Shown here: piece by piece, positions 30,019 through 40,816 of the stretch | How the letters are laid out: each line of letters starts with the position of its first letter | How positions within the stretch are numbered: position 1 is the stretch's first letter | NCBI GenBank assembly: GCA_004565275.1 | Contig: SDOX01000145.1 | Span: forward strand, 255,071-319,070 | DNA: 64,000 bases | From: Nannochloropsis salina CCMP1776 | Lineage: Eukaryota > Sar > Eustigmatophyceae > Eustigmatales > Monodopsidaceae | Direction: 5' to 3' | The notes under the pieces: model-generated | What the model was told of the DNA's origin: nothing | The model's input: the letters and a program-made list of their open reading frames with translations, nothing else | The model's database searches: none | Translations under genes and position numbers: made by a program

Positions 30019-33000
30019 CTACCTTAATAAAGCTGAGCGCACGACAGCCGGTTGATGGTCGGGATCTACCGTCAAGGCCTTTGGTACGGGAAACGTGGTC
30101 TGGATTTTCCAAGATGCTGTGGCTCGACGAACGAAGTCTAGCAGCTCCTGGGTGATATGAGATGACGAGTCGTGGTTCGAGTAGAAAACCAAAACAATCA
30201 CTGAGTCATCCTGCACGAGGGGGACACCGAAGGATGAGTGGACTCCAGCGACTTGCGCCCCATCTCGACGTAGGAAAACTTTGGCGTCGATGGAGGCGAT
30301 ATTCTCCAGGTACTCGGGCACCTGCGAGCGAAAAACTCGCCCTGGCATTCCTTGCCCTTCAAAAAAGGCAAAGTTTCGAGAGTAGTAAATCCACTGAGAT
30401 AAGTCTCCTCGAAGAGCTAACCCGCTGCCAAAATGAAGCGAAAGCCGCGTGGTGCGAGGGTCCCGGAATGGCACCCAGATATCAGCGCTTTGGAAGCACT
30501 GGGTAGGCAGACCGAGCAAAAACGCGCGCATTGTCTCCTCAAAGGTGGATGGAGGAGAGTAGCAGAGGTCGTAAGCTCCGCCCCAGGTATCACGCTGCAT
30601 TTGAGGCGTGGGCTCACGAGCATGCTTTCCGAGCGCCAGCCTCACGTCCTCATCCGTCGCCCACTCGATGACCTCCGCCTCGGCCAGCCCGCTTTCTCCT
30701 TTACGAGGCACGATAGTGTCATCTGCGCTTGTAGCGACATTATAACCCTCCTTACATAATTGAGACCCCCATTTTTCCAACCGCTCGATAGCACCCTCCA
30801 CCCGTGCTTCCACGTCCATGTTGGACTCCAGGACTAATGTTGAGGCAACCTCACTCCGGCGGCCCAGTAGAGCCGCGCCATGAAGAATGCAGCTTTTCAT
30901 ATCATGACCACCCTCAGCGATTGGTACACTACTCTCATGCTCAGACGTGGTACTGCTATGCGCTTGTCGTCCACGGGAGCCGATAATCGACTCAGGTAAG
31001 GGAAGAGCCCCGCTCTCTTCGTGAACAACCTGCTCGTAGCTTAGATGGGCTGGCTGCACATAATTGGTCGATAAACTAGATGCCTGCATCCTTTCCAAAG
31101 ATGCTCGACAAAGTGGTAAGGTCGAAGTGAAAGAAGTATTGCGGTAGACACGAGGGTATTGATGCGATGGAGCAAGCGCTAGATTCCGAAGAGACAATGT
31201 CAGCGAGCTTTTCGACAAATGGCCTAAAAAATCATTTCTCTCATTGCCCTGCCTTGTTTCAACGGGCCCAACGTCATCCGGGTGCCGCCATTGCTGAGTA
31301 CCTTGCGGTACTTGTTTTTCTCGCTGGCCTTGGTGCTCCTCGTGGTATTGCTGCTGCTGCTGCTGCTGATAAGGTTGATAGTCTTCAGTGTGCTGTCCTT
31401 CATGTTGCGACAGGTAAAACCCTTCCTGGTAGCCACACTGCTTAGTTGGCCGATGGACGTTTTCACGTCTCTGTCCTTGAGCTCGATCCACCGGAGGAGT
31501 CGGAGCTGCCAGAGAGCCGTGGAGGAGAAGGAAGTCTTCCGTGGCGAACACTGTGAGCTGCCGGCGCACTAAGGTGCGGTCCCGACGATACAGGCGTAAA
31601 ATCAGGGGCACCATCATCAAATCATGCTCTTGGACTGGCAGCTGCGGATTGCCCAGGCGCTCAAGCACACTGGCAGTGTGAACTTGGCTTTGACGAACGG
31701 CCGCCTGCAGAACACTCCCGTCTTCTCCATGTATGACCCCATTCTGGTTCCTGCCGACACGACCTTGGAAGCCGAACCCTGCCGCACATCCTCCTCTGCT
31801 CTTCGCATCGATGAGCGGAGTGCCCACCAGGTCGGCATCGCCCCACCCAAGCAAGCCCTTAATACCAACGGAGACGAAGAGGACAGCTCCGTTCCCGGCC
31901 CGAGCTAAGACTGAACATTCGTCGCCAGGACCTTGCCGCAGGAGGAGAAGCAAGTCCTCGATTGAAGTGGCGGCCATGACCGCATTTTGCACCGTGAAGT
32001 TCCGGTGTTTGTCCGCGGCCAGACGTAGCATCAGGACGCCTAATCCTCGGGTGGCGAGGGAAGACGGTGGTAGAGCGCCATCTTGCTCGGCCGATGCCTG
32101 CCGGGCGCCACGCACGCGCTGAAGGTGATTGTCATGGAACTGTGCAACGGTAGGACCGATCGTCCGCCTCTTCCGAGAAAAGGTCGGCGGCGACGTGGTG
32201 TCATCCTCTGCGTTCCCTTCGTGCTTCCGCCCAGAGAGGGCCTGGGGGCCACCTGCACCACCCACGGCTTTCGGGGCGGCTGGGACCGCGGTCTTCAGAA
32301 AAGCGTCCCATTCGTGTAAATTGCTTACCCGTACGCCCACTTGTTTGCCGAGGTGCAGGAACTGGAGGCGCCATTCCAGTTGCAGACTGCGCGAGGCCAG
32401 TGCGGCCTCCTCGGGGGAGAGATAATGCAGGAAGAGCTCCTCGCGCCGCGAGAGTTGGCGTTGTTCCTGTTCATATCGGAATATGCTTTCGGCAGAAATG
32501 CTCTCATCCACCAAATACCGAAAATTTCGCTTGCCCGTGCGTAACTTGGAGGACAAGCGCGCTGAAGTGCATTGAAGCAAGCTACACAGGAAGGTGCCAA
32601 GGCGACTGCCATCCCTCAGGGGCAACATACCGGAGCCGAATCCCTCCATTACTATTTCCGCAAATGCACACTCAGCTTCTGACCACCGCCCCCCACGCTT
32701 TTTACTCAACTCCTGGGGAGAGAGCGACAAGGTTGCGCCGTTGCGGGTATAAGGCTCCGGCAGAAGCACTTCAAAAAACATCTCTTTCCCGTCCATGCTA
32801 CAGCTCGGGCAGCGAGTAACGGGCCATGGGTATACACAACGGCCATGGACGACACTATTGCAACATGTCAGCCTGACATCAGCCCGTGGACAACCGCACT
32901 TGCAGCAGTAGGATCCTGCCTTCGGCTGCAACTGGGGGAAATTGTTCGACAAGAAGGACACCTTCTGAACGCGAGGCGGCACATCTAGGTGTGTTACAGG

Positions 33001-33168
33001 CATAGTTTGTTCACCACGCCCACCTTGGTTTTGGTAAAGCTTGGTTGTCGGACTGGAGTGTTGAAACGGAGGACACGGGCAAGAGGCCTCCTGAAATGCT
33101 TTGCCATCTCCCATGCCACCGCTCAAGAGCAAAACATTCGCGCCGGACGTGCCATGCGCGGACGCCAT
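30019..33168 (-). CDS. Zinc-motif / PAS-like / GAF regulator, heterokont-type
   Basis: Single open frame of 1049 aa. Residues about 88-123 hold a RING- or treble-clef-like Cys/His cluster (YCCKCGCPRADVRLTCC... then VTRCPSC). Residues about 158-216 (RGGRWSEAECAFAEIVMEGF, then a C-x-x-x-R-x-S-x-K tail) resemble an abundant unnamed roughly 55-aa domain I recall from diatom and other heterokont proteins. Near 415-550 is a PAS-like fold (NGAVLFVSVGIKGLLGWGDA, then DLVGTPLID). A Gln-rich tract follows, encoded by a CAG-type repeat (around 31348-31369). The C-terminus, about 905-1030, is a GAF-like domain (DIWVPFRDPRTTRLSLHFGS, GQGMPGRVFRSQVPEYL, AGVHSSFGVPLVQDDSVIVL). The set suggests a sensory or transcriptional regulator; ligand and targets are unknown. 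No bHLH, bZIP or kinase domain is visible. Confidence 0.75.
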   Translation of the reverse strand: MASAHGTSGANVLLLSGGMGDGKAFQEASCPCPPFQHSSPTTKLYQNQGGRGEQTMPVTHLDVPPRVQKVSFLSNNFPQLQPKAGSYCCKCGCPRADVRLTCCNSVVHGRCVYPWPVTRCPSCSMDGKEMFFEVLLPEPYTRNGATLSLSPQELSKKRGGRWSEAECAFAEIVMEGFGSGMLPLRDGSRLGTFLCSLLQCTSARLSSKLRTGKRNFRYLVDESISAESIFRYEQEQRQLSRREELFLHYLSPEEAALASRSLQLEWRLQFLHLGKQVGVRVSNLHEWDAFLKTAVPAAPKAVGGAGGPQALSGRKHEGNAEDDTTSPPTFSRKRRTIGPTVAQFHDNHLQRVRGARQASAEQDGALPPSSLATRGLGVLMLRLAADKHRNFTVQNAVMAATSIEDLLLLLRQGPGDECSVLARAGNGAVLFVSVGIKGLLGWGDADLVGTPLIDAKSRGGCAAGFGFQGRVGRNQNGVIHGEDGSVLQAAVRQSQVHTASVLERLGNPQLPVQEHDLMMVPLILRLYRRDRTLVRRQLTVFATEDFLLLHGSLAAPTPPVDRAQGQRRENVHRPTKQCGYQEGFYLSQHEGQHTEDYQPYQQQQQQQYHEEHQGQREKQVPQGTQQWRHPDDVGPVETRQGNERNDFLGHLSKSSLTLSLRNLALAPSHQYPRVYRNTSFTSTLPLCRASLERMQASSLSTNYVQPAHLSYEQVVHEESGALPLPESIIGSRGRQAHSSTTSEHESSVPIAEGGHDMKSCILHGAALLGRRSEVASTLVLESNMDVEARVEGAIERLEKWGSQLCKEGYNVATSADDTIVPRKGESGLAEAEVIEWATDEDVRLALGKHAREPTPQMQRDTWGGAYDLCYSPPSTFEETMRAFLLGLPTQCFQSADIWVPFRDPRTTRLSLHFGSGLALRGDLSQWIYYSRNFAFFEGQGMPGRVFRSQVPEYLENIASIDAKVFLRRDGAQVAGVHSSFGVPLVQDDSVIVLVFYSNHDSSSHITQELLDFVRRATASWKIQTTFPVPKALTVDPDHQPAVVRSALLR

Positions 33169-34119
33169 GGCATCGCCTGATGAATGTGTATGAATTGGCC
33201 AAAGAATGAGAGAGGGAGAGCAAGTGTTGAGCTGTACTCATAATAATGCCATAATGCCGCGAGATATGATCGCCTGCGCTTGCCAGTCAGCGCTTTGCTT
33301 TCTGTCGTTGGCACGTCCACCCAACCCAACGGGCCGCAAGACAACGCTGGGATCAGATACGTCATGAAGAAAGAAGAGCAGGATGTTTCCTGCGAGGTGC
33401 TCGCACCAAATCACTAGAGCGCAGGCAAAGGAGTGGGGGGGGCGTACGTGTGTGGAAACGAGGAGGATCCGGGTATGTTTTCCACGCCAGAGGCCACTGA
33501 GGGCCTCCCACCTCGTCGAACACCGAATGACATGAAAGAGCGAGGCGGCAAGATTTTTTCAGCGGCATAAGTGTTCAGATTTACATAACTTCAATCTTTC
33601 GTTTGGAAATTTATCTCATCGTGAGTTTCGGTGGTAATGCTTTCATTTGGATTGAATCGCAATGAAAAACAATCAAGAACGAGTGGAACTCGCCAAAACA
33701 GCCCAATCAAATAAATTCGTACCGTATTCACTCCTCATAACATACATTTTGTAAATGAGCAAAATACCTTGATTACCCTGAGGTCTTGCAATTAAGAGCC
33801 CTGTCCCTAGTACGTGCCTCTGCACGAGCTCGTCGATGCGTTACATAACACAGCTTTTTCCTCGAAGTGGCGCGTACGTCAAGCTTTTTCGCATACATTT
33901 GCTCACTCGCTGCCTAAGATATGAAGGGTATCCTTTTCGATGTAGTTGCACACCTTCACACACCAGATAGGAAAAAGAAAGCGAGGGAAGTGTGAGCCAG
34001 CAAGAAGCTTGAGGCTGGAACAGCTGTTTGAAATCCATTAAACTTACTTTACGCACGGCGTTACCGCCCAAAAATTTCAGTATAATATACATGCCGTTTT
34101 TATGGTTGAAATCCGCTGC
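33169..34119. other. Intergenic between two minus-strand genes
   Basis: This should hold the promoter of the PAS/GAF gene and the 3' UTR of the PPR gene. Short frames on both strands show no domain. Confidence 0.4.
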
Positions 34120-37100
34120 CTACGAACCACTTTTTGCCAAAAGATACGTAAGCAACGTCGAACTTGGCACGAGTAGCCGTCCAGGGTTGTAAGGCATCGT
34201 TTTTGTGGTCAAGGGAGGGTCAAACTCTGACGTCAAAAAATCAGCAATGTCATCACGCAGCACGCTTGTCCCCGCTGCTCGCCTCCTGCCGTGGCCGGTG
34301 ACAATCACGAGGGGATCGCGAGGATCTTGGATGTAGCCGTGACGTGCCTTGTTGCGGGGCCAAGGCAGGTACATCTCACTCGCCGACCACTTCTTGTCCG
34401 CCTGCGTGGAGATGGCTGGGTCACAAGGGATCTCGCCACTTAGAAATTGGAATGGAGCCGTACTCCGGAAGCCATTTTCTTTCTTGGTCCCCATCTCTTC
34501 TCCATCGGAGACAATCGACAAATCCCTCGCTACACCTGGACCATGCGTTTCAAGCATGCATTCTAAGACGTGATGCAGCGCCGCTTTGGCCAACGGCCGA
34601 GAAAAATTGTGCAGATCCACGACTCGGTAGAAGGCGACGCTCCAGTGATTGACTTGCCCCTTGTCGTAGGCTTGCTGGTAGAAGGACGCCACGAGGGAGT
34701 GAAGGGCCGGGTGTTCCATTGCGCAGATGAGAGAGTTCAAAGTGGGCTGATTTAGTTCCTTGGGGTCCACCAGCTCGATCATATCCCAGAGATATGCTGC
34801 GACAGGCCACTGATCGGAGCGCCGACAGGCGTCAACCGCAAGCATATAGCAGACGTGAGATGACCCATCTCTTGAAGTGAGCATCATATCCAACAGCACA
34901 CGGACCGCTTGCTCCCAAGCCCCTCCCTTACCGCAAACAGCTATTGTCGCCGAGTACGTCATGCGGTTGATGGGCACTTTCTCATTCTTCATTTCCTCGA
35001 ACCAGCGCAGAGCTTGTTGGTACTCTCCCGAGCGGCTGCAAGCATCGATCGCAGCTGTGTAGTGCGGGGTCGACGGGCTGAGGCCCCGCTTCTTCATCCC
35101 CTCCAGACAGGCGGCTGCCTCTTGAAGGCGGCCGGCTTTTGCGTGCGCGTTCAAGATCACCGTGTACGTGACCTCATTCTGCGGCAGTCCCCGTTCCTGC
35201 ATCTCAGTAAAAAGCGCAGATGCTTGTTCCCACTTCCCAGCCCGCGAACACGCCTTAATTGCCGAGCTGTAGGTGTAGCTGTTCGGCGCAATGCCTTCCT
35301 CCTCCATCCGCCGCATCAGCATCAGGGCCATCTCCCACGCCCCCCCGTTCCCGCACGCGTTAACCGCCGCAGTATAGACGATACAGGCCGGCGGGCGCTT
35401 GGTGTAAACTCGTATGTCCTGAAGCAGGTCTAAAGCCCGGCTCCAGTCCCCATTCCGCGCCAGGGCGGCCATAAGGTCGGTGCACTCTTTGTCTCCCGCT
35501 GGGAATCCCTCCGCAATCATCGTTTGGAATAGCTTCAGCGCCTCCTCGACCATGTCCGCCCGCGTCGCTGCCTCTATGACCTGGCTGTATGTTTGTGCCT
35601 GAGGCTTCAGCTTATCCTTCTCCACCATCTCGCCTACCAGGCGCACAACATCCCGCTGCCGGTTCGCAGAGGAACACAGCTTGAGCAAGGGCTGCAGGGT
35701 GGCGCTTTGACGGGGAATATCTAGAGCCCGCATGGCTTCGAGAAATGCAAATCCCTCTTCCACAAGTCGATGGACCCGCGCGTGCTCCATCACCATGTTG
35801 CAGACAATGGCCCTTTGGCTCGGTGCGCGCCTCTCGAACCGATCCAGAAGGTCGGCCAGGCCCTGAAGGCCTGAGGATCCGATGCGAGCCTCCTCTGTCG
35901 CTCCTACTTGTATACGCGAAGAGTCTAGAGAGTTTGAATCGCGCGGTGGGGTGACAGACAATGATGGAAATGCCGAGGAGACCCTCGCCAATTTTAACGC
36001 TGTCCGCACGGCCTTTACGCGGCACCTCGAGCTCGGGGAGAAGCTGGGGTCGGCGTCCCACCAGGCGTTAAACACGGACAGGGCCTCCTGCTCCAAGTCA
36101 CCTCGAAGGCCACAGTCCAAGACCATCGTCACCAGCTCGTCTGACTCCGGCGGGGATTCCCTCCCGCACGAGGCCAAAAAACTTCCCAGAAGCGCGCGTG
36201 CCCGGGCCCAGTCCCGGTCAACCCAACAACGTCGCAAAGCCGCGTGTCGCTGCGCCCAATGCCCCGAGTCGACCCTCTCGTCCACCGCCACGGCGTCCAT
36301 CATCTGACTGACCAGCTGGGTATTGCCCGCCTTGGAACACACCTGCACAAGGGAGTCCCATGCTCGACGACCAAGCTCAAGGCCCCGCCGTCTTTGCATC
36401 TCTTGGACCAGCTCCCACAGCCGCGTGCACATGCGCGAAAGGAGGGCGTGCTCATTCATCCGGTGCGCCTCTCGCAAGTCCCGCTGACAGGCCAGAATCG
36501 TCGCCTCTACCATCTCTGCCTCTAATTCGACGACGGAAGCAGACCACCGCGGCACCTCTGGCGCAGGCGTACGGCCTCTCTGCCGCATTCCAGGTAAAAA
36601 TCTTTCCGCTTTTCCGATCGTTCCTCCTGGAACCGTCCGCAGATATTCCTGGCATACAATGAGGCCAGCCTCCCAAGCACCTGCGGCGGCTGCCTTCACG
36701 GCCAGGTCGCGCATATCCTTCGCACTCCCCGTCTCTAGGAGACGCCGCGCGTGCATCTCCTCTAGTAGCCGCAGCACTTCCCCCTCTTCCTGACAGCGTC
36801 CGCAAACCATAAGAGCTCCCTCGTACGCCTCGCGCGTAGGCTGCAGCCCCCTGGACGGCATGCTCGAGCGCACCAAGGCCAGGGCCGGGCGCCAACGCCG
36901 GGCTCTCAAGCAGGCCTCCAGGATGTAGGAGTACATAGCCGTGTCCATCGGAAAGGCAGGACAGGGAAGCAAGCTGTTCATGACAACGGGCCACGCCTTG
37001 CTCTCCACGCACTTATCCACCAATTGGCATGCAAGTGGCTTGTCAAGCGAATATACACCCTCCGCGCTTAGTTGTTGCAGGACTTGAACACACGTTCCCA

Positions 37101-37674
37101 CATGTCCTCCTTCTAAGGCTTTTAACATCGCTGTCCGCGCTGGTGCGTCATCAGGCAATACTTGCCTCAGATCTTTGACCACTGTGCCAGATGATGCAGG
37201 GCTCTGCCGTAGAATAACCTGCTGTGGACGGGCGCGCTGTCCGAGAGCGACTCCCTTGTATACACCAGTCGGTGCACATCGCCATCCTGCCTGACTGTTT
37301 TCTGCAGATTTCAATGTCTGTGAAAGAGTGGAGGACGGTGGCGCCCAGCTTCTTCTCGTGCGGGGCTTCGCATTGATGCTTGTTACAATTTCAGCGCGCG
37401 ACTTGGCCTGCAATTTTTTACGCTCCTTCCCGCCAGAATATCCTGTGATGGGACGAATGCTGCTACAGTTTCCAATGCTGCAGCTGTGGGAACTGCAGCT
37501 ACCGCCAAGAGCTTTTGCTTTGTTAGCAAGCCGTGGTACAGAGGCGCATCGTTGCATTCCCCGCGGGGAGCCCCCTCGATAGGAGTTTAGACTCCACTTA
37601 CCTACAGCCCTCAATTCCTCTCCCAGGAGTTGTGACCTAGGAGCCGCGGGAGGAAAACATTGGCTTAGAGACAT
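34120..37674 (-). CDS. Pentatricopeptide-repeat (PPR) protein, organelle-targeted
   Basis: Single open frame of 1184 aa. PPR proteins bind organellar RNA sequence-specifically and control its processing, editing, stability or translation. Clear 35-aa repeats lie near residues 760-920, for example YTAAVNACGNGGAWEMALML, YSSAIKACSRAGKWEQASAL, YTVILNAHAKAGRLQEAAAC, YTAAIDACSRSGEYQQALRW and YSATIAVCGKGGAWEQAVRV. More degenerate repeats occur upstream from about residue 200. The N-terminal ~120 residues are Ser/Arg-rich and lack acidic residues, as in a mitochondrial or plastid presequence. No DYW, E or SMR domain is visible at the C-terminus, so I infer a P-class protein. It starts divergently from the F-box gene. 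Confidence 0.92.
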   Translation of the reverse strand: MSLSQCFPPAAPRSQLLGEELRAVGKWSLNSYRGGSPRGMQRCASVPRLANKAKALGGSCSSHSCSIGNCSSIRPITGYSGGKERKKLQAKSRAEIVTSINAKPRTRRSWAPPSSTLSQTLKSAENSQAGWRCAPTGVYKGVALGQRARPQQVILRQSPASSGTVVKDLRQVLPDDAPARTAMLKALEGGHVGTCVQVLQQLSAEGVYSLDKPLACQLVDKCVESKAWPVVMNSLLPCPAFPMDTAMYSYILEACLRARRWRPALALVRSSMPSRGLQPTREAYEGALMVCGRCQEEGEVLRLLEEMHARRLLETGSAKDMRDLAVKAAAAGAWEAGLIVCQEYLRTVPGGTIGKAERFLPGMRQRGRTPAPEVPRWSASVVELEAEMVEATILACQRDLREAHRMNEHALLSRMCTRLWELVQEMQRRRGLELGRRAWDSLVQVCSKAGNTQLVSQMMDAVAVDERVDSGHWAQRHAALRRCWVDRDWARARALLGSFLASCGRESPPESDELVTMVLDCGLRGDLEQEALSVFNAWWDADPSFSPSSRCRVKAVRTALKLARVSSAFPSLSVTPPRDSNSLDSSRIQVGATEEARIGSSGLQGLADLLDRFERRAPSQRAIVCNMVMEHARVHRLVEEGFAFLEAMRALDIPRQSATLQPLLKLCSSANRQRDVVRLVGEMVEKDKLKPQAQTYSQVIEAATRADMVEEALKLFQTMIAEGFPAGDKECTDLMAALARNGDWSRALDLLQDIRVYTKRPPACIVYTAAVNACGNGGAWEMALMLMRRMEEEGIAPNSYTYSSAIKACSRAGKWEQASALFTEMQERGLPQNEVTYTVILNAHAKAGRLQEAAACLEGMKKRGLSPSTPHYTAAIDACSRSGEYQQALRWFEEMKNEKVPINRMTYSATIAVCGKGGAWEQAVRVLLDMMLTSRDGSSHVCYMLAVDACRRSDQWPVAAYLWDMIELVDPKELNQPTLNSLICAMEHPALHSLVASFYQQAYDKGQVNHWSVAFYRVVDLHNFSRPLAKAALHHVLECMLETHGPGVARDLSIVSDGEEMGTKKENGFRSTAPFQFLSGEIPCDPAISTQADKKWSASEMYLPWPRNKARHGYIQDPRDPLVIVTGHGRRRAAGTSVLRDDIADFLTSEFDPPLTTKTMPYNPGRLLVPSSTLLTYLLAKSGS

Positions 37675-38435
37675 GCTTTAACAAAAAACGGGCCTGGCAA
37701 GGAAGAAGCATAATGAATTGCGCCCAAGGTCAAAGCGCACCGCAAAGGACCGTTACTAGGGAGCATGGCTGTGGCTTCTCACGTCCCGGAAGCAAGGGTC
37801 TGGGTGAAGCTAGAACGCCTTGAAGGGCGGCGCGAGGAGCATGCGGGCGCACATGCGCGTTCCCCGACGCGCGGCTTTACATGAGGTTTCGGTCATCGAC
37901 CATCGTAGCTTGAGCTAAACATCGTTAATTTATGGCAGAACCGCAAGATTGTGGTTTTGAGTGGTTTTGTTGCCCTTTTTCCGTGCCCGCGATCCCACGT
38001 GACCCCCTTGATCGACTCGACAGTTGCCGTCTCGCCGATTTTGAGCACTCTGACTTCGGGACACTTCAGCCTTTATGCGCGTCGAAAGCCACAATCCGTC
38101 TCAAGTCTACGTATTCTGTATTTGCAGGTGCGTAATTTACAAGCTGTGAAGGTAGCGGATCAAATTTTTGCTCGAGGCTTGGGCCTCCATCCTTGATCTC
38201 GTTAGCACTGCCGCCCATGTCAAAGATCACCGGGACGCGGCTGTATCGACAACAAATGCCTCACAATCACATGGATGAGGGCATATCGAGGCTTCCTGGT
38301 AAGCGAATACGTATGGATAGGAGGCTTGTACTCCGGCAGCTCCACATGAAAAAAGACTAAAAGCGAACTCCGTACTTTCTCGAGATCTCCTTACAAATTC
38401 TCTGCAATGTTTCATGCATCGTTGTAATTCATACA
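37675..38435. promoter_or_regulatory. Divergent intergenic region (PPR / F-box)
   Basis: This region of 761 bases separates two divergent starts and must include both promoters. Small frames (for example plus 37932-38135) show no domain. Confidence 0.45.
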
Positions 38436-39360
38436 ATGACCAGAGCTCCTCGATTTACCCGACGACTAGGTAACGATGAATCTCTAGCAATAATTCCTAT
38501 CGTGAAAGGTCGACCACGTTTTCCTTTAATGGCGCTGCAGTTTGCTATGGACGAGGACGAGAACTCTGATGAAAACGACGTCGACGGCAACCTGACATGG
38601 GGAAGAGACTGGGGAGACGACAAGTACGAGGCGATTGCCAGTAATTATATGGATGAATTCCAAGACGGTGTGGCATGCCGAGCACTAGTTATTCACCCCT
38701 CCAAGTGCAATGGAAATTTCTTGCACAAGGTACGTGTGAAAAACTATGAAATTTGATGGTGGGTGGCAGAGCAAACTGTTACGCTGCTGACTGCTCACAC
38801 CTCGTTCGACTACACCGTTTGCAGGATAATCTCGCGGGCGGACGTTGTCCACGTGCCACCATGGAAAGTCTACCGCAAGACACCATAAAGCAGATCCTCC
38901 GCTTTCTGCCCGCACCGTCTCTGCTCGTCTCGGAAATGGTTTGTCGCCTTTGGCGCGAATTAGCAAGCACGGATGATGCCCACTGGAAGGTGAGTGATGG
39001 GTCAAGAGGGCCCCGAGGCCGGGTCCAATCTCTTATACAAGTGACACCCGTGCGTCATTGCGGGCCTTCATGCTCTTTCTACCTACAGCCTCAGCCCTTC
39101 GTTTACTGTTCGATCCCAGATTAGCTCCACCGGAACAAGCTTAATGCACTCACTCTCTGATCCGCGTGTTATATCAACATTTTACGTAACCACAGGACTT
39201 GTGCAAGCGAACGTACGGTCTTTCGCCTGAAAATTTCTCGCCGCCGCCGGATCCGGTGAAGCTCCTCTACATGCTCACATATTCCTCCCTTTCTGAGATT
39301 AAATATGGTTCTAGTGGTATAGGATCCGGGCGCATGGGAAGGTTGGGGTTTTTGTTTTGA
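38436..39360 (+). CDS. Small F-box protein
   Basis: Likely substrate adaptor of an SCF (Skp1-Cullin-F-box) ubiquitin ligase. Three exons, 38436-38729, 38825-38989 and 39196-39360, all joined in phase 0, give 207 aa. Borders are GTACGT/TTTGCAG and GTGAGT/ACCACAG. Exon 1 encodes an acidic region (FAMDEDENSDENDVDGNL). Exon 2 encodes the F-box (MESLPQDTIKQILRFLPAPS, then MVCRLWRELASTDDAHWK). Exon 3 completes it (DLCKRTYGL) and ends in a short tail. No WD40, Kelch or LRR substrate domain is visible, so the substrate is unknown. The three-exon structure is inferred from frame and motif continuity. Confidence 0.78.
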
Positions 39361-40440
39361 TTCTCGACAGGATGAGGTGGAAGCATCTGGTCCTCATAAA
39401 TTTCGATACAGAAGTTGCACTGGCGAGCACAAACAAACAGTATTTTCGTGAGTTTTTTTTGGTAGCGTATATGATGAAGAGAAATGTGCTATGTTGAATT
39501 GCTCGTTGTAAATTAGGAGAAGGAGAGGAGAGAAGGGACGAATCCACACACATGTAAAGAGTGATATCTTTTCTTACCAAACAAAACGCAATCTGCATGC
39601 CCTTAACAAGAAAGAATTCGCGGTTTGGAGAGAATCTTTCCCGTTGAGCGGGATTGTCGTCTCTGCATGCAGCCTCTCAGGCGTGCTTGCCGCAATCCAT
39701 TTGTCCGGCAATGTCAGCTCTGGGCTGCCCAGACCAGGTTTGCCACGACATTGGAATTCTGGTGTCGACCTGACATTGTCGCCCCTTTTTCAAAGTCGAA
39801 ATTTGTCGCGACTTTTTGAGCATTCGCATTGGGAATGTACGGTGATTCTTGCGTTAACAGATGTGCATATACACATAGTCAGAAAGGAAAGTAGAGGAGA
39901 TTATTTGGTCAGGTGTCCTCCATCTCGCCACCCACGGTCTCAGCCGCCGCCTGGCCCGCTGCCACTGAAGAGAGGAGACCCAGCGCAAAAAAGGCTTCGT
40001 CACTCTCTTCTACGTCCCGATCCCCATCTGCCCCCATCTCCACCACATCCTGGTCTTCCTCCTGGTCATCTCCCTCTCTGTCCAGGTCCCAGGGGCATTT
40101 TCTTTCAAACCATCCCATATCCCCAGGGTGCCAGAGTCCCCCACCCTCAAACACGCAGACCCACCCTATGCAGGGCTACACATGTACTCAGAATACTTAA
40201 CGGAAGCCACTGCACGACAAATCCAGTATGTTGCCGCAGACAACAAGCTATAAATCAAAAAAAATTGAATGCTAATACGAAAATAAGTTTTGTGTGTGGA
40301 AGAGTCGATCGCGAACGGTGTACAAATTTTAGGGCAGAGTTGTTTAATTGAAAGCGATCAAAACACTGGCAGAAATAACATCCATCGGGCGTGAAAGACA
40401 GAGGTGATTTTGGACGGAACTGAAGATGAAAAACCAAGGA

Positions 40441-40511
40441 GTGACAAGGCGGCCGGAAGCGATATTACAGTCCTGCAGACGGCAGACATGATTCAGCCAC
40501 GTTTGAGCATG

Positions 40512-40594
<83 letters not shown>

Positions 40595-40674
40595 TCATGC
40601 TGATACGTGGCTGAACCAGGTCTGTGCCGTCTCCAGGAATGCCATCTCGCTTCCAGCCGCCTTGTCTCTCTTCA
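40441..40674. repeat. Inverted repeat enclosing a hexanucleotide array (foldback structure)
   Basis: The left arm (about 40441-40511), read in reverse complement, matches the right arm (about 40594-40667) at roughly 80 percent by eye. Shared blocks are ACGTGGCTGAA, GCCGTCT, CAGGA and TCGCTTCC-GCCGCCTTGTC. The loop is the AGGCTC array. A third, partial copy in direct orientation lies at about 40752-40816. No terminal target-site duplication or coding capacity is seen. It could be a foldback or MITE-like remnant, or a local inverted duplication. Confidence 0.7.
40512..40594. repeat. (AGGCTC)n hexanucleotide array, about 13-14 copies
   Basis: Near-perfect tandem array. It is open on both strands (Arg-Leu repeats on plus, Glu-Pro repeats on minus), so it creates spurious ORFs. 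I see no flanking domain to support a gene. Confidence 0.92.
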
Positions 40675-40751
40675 TGCCCTTACCCCTATCTTCCTGGGAG
40701 TCTCGAGCCCTTGAACCCGATACATTCATCGCATGTGTTATTTCTGAGTAG

Positions 40752-40816
40752 CTTGAGGCTCAGATTTCATGCTGGTACGTAGCTGTAGCATGTCTGTGCC
40801 GTCTCCAGGAATGCAA
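40752..40816. repeat. Third, partial copy of the foldback arm
   Basis: Direct-orientation match to the right arm: TTCATGCTGGTACGTAGCTG and TGTCTGTGCCGTCTCCAGGA. It lies about 80 bases after the right arm ends. Confidence 0.7.

Noticed and set aside
39644-40351. 235-codon plus-strand Pro-rich frame and an opposite acidic minus-strand frame
   Set aside because: Low-complexity, mutually antisense, no domain, non-ATG or unsupported start; at best a weak gene.
40344-40598. Minus-strand frame with a Glu-Pro repeat (and plus-strand Arg-Leu repeat)
   Set aside because: Both are translations of the AGGCTC array, with no flanking domain; any frame through a stop-free hexamer stays open.
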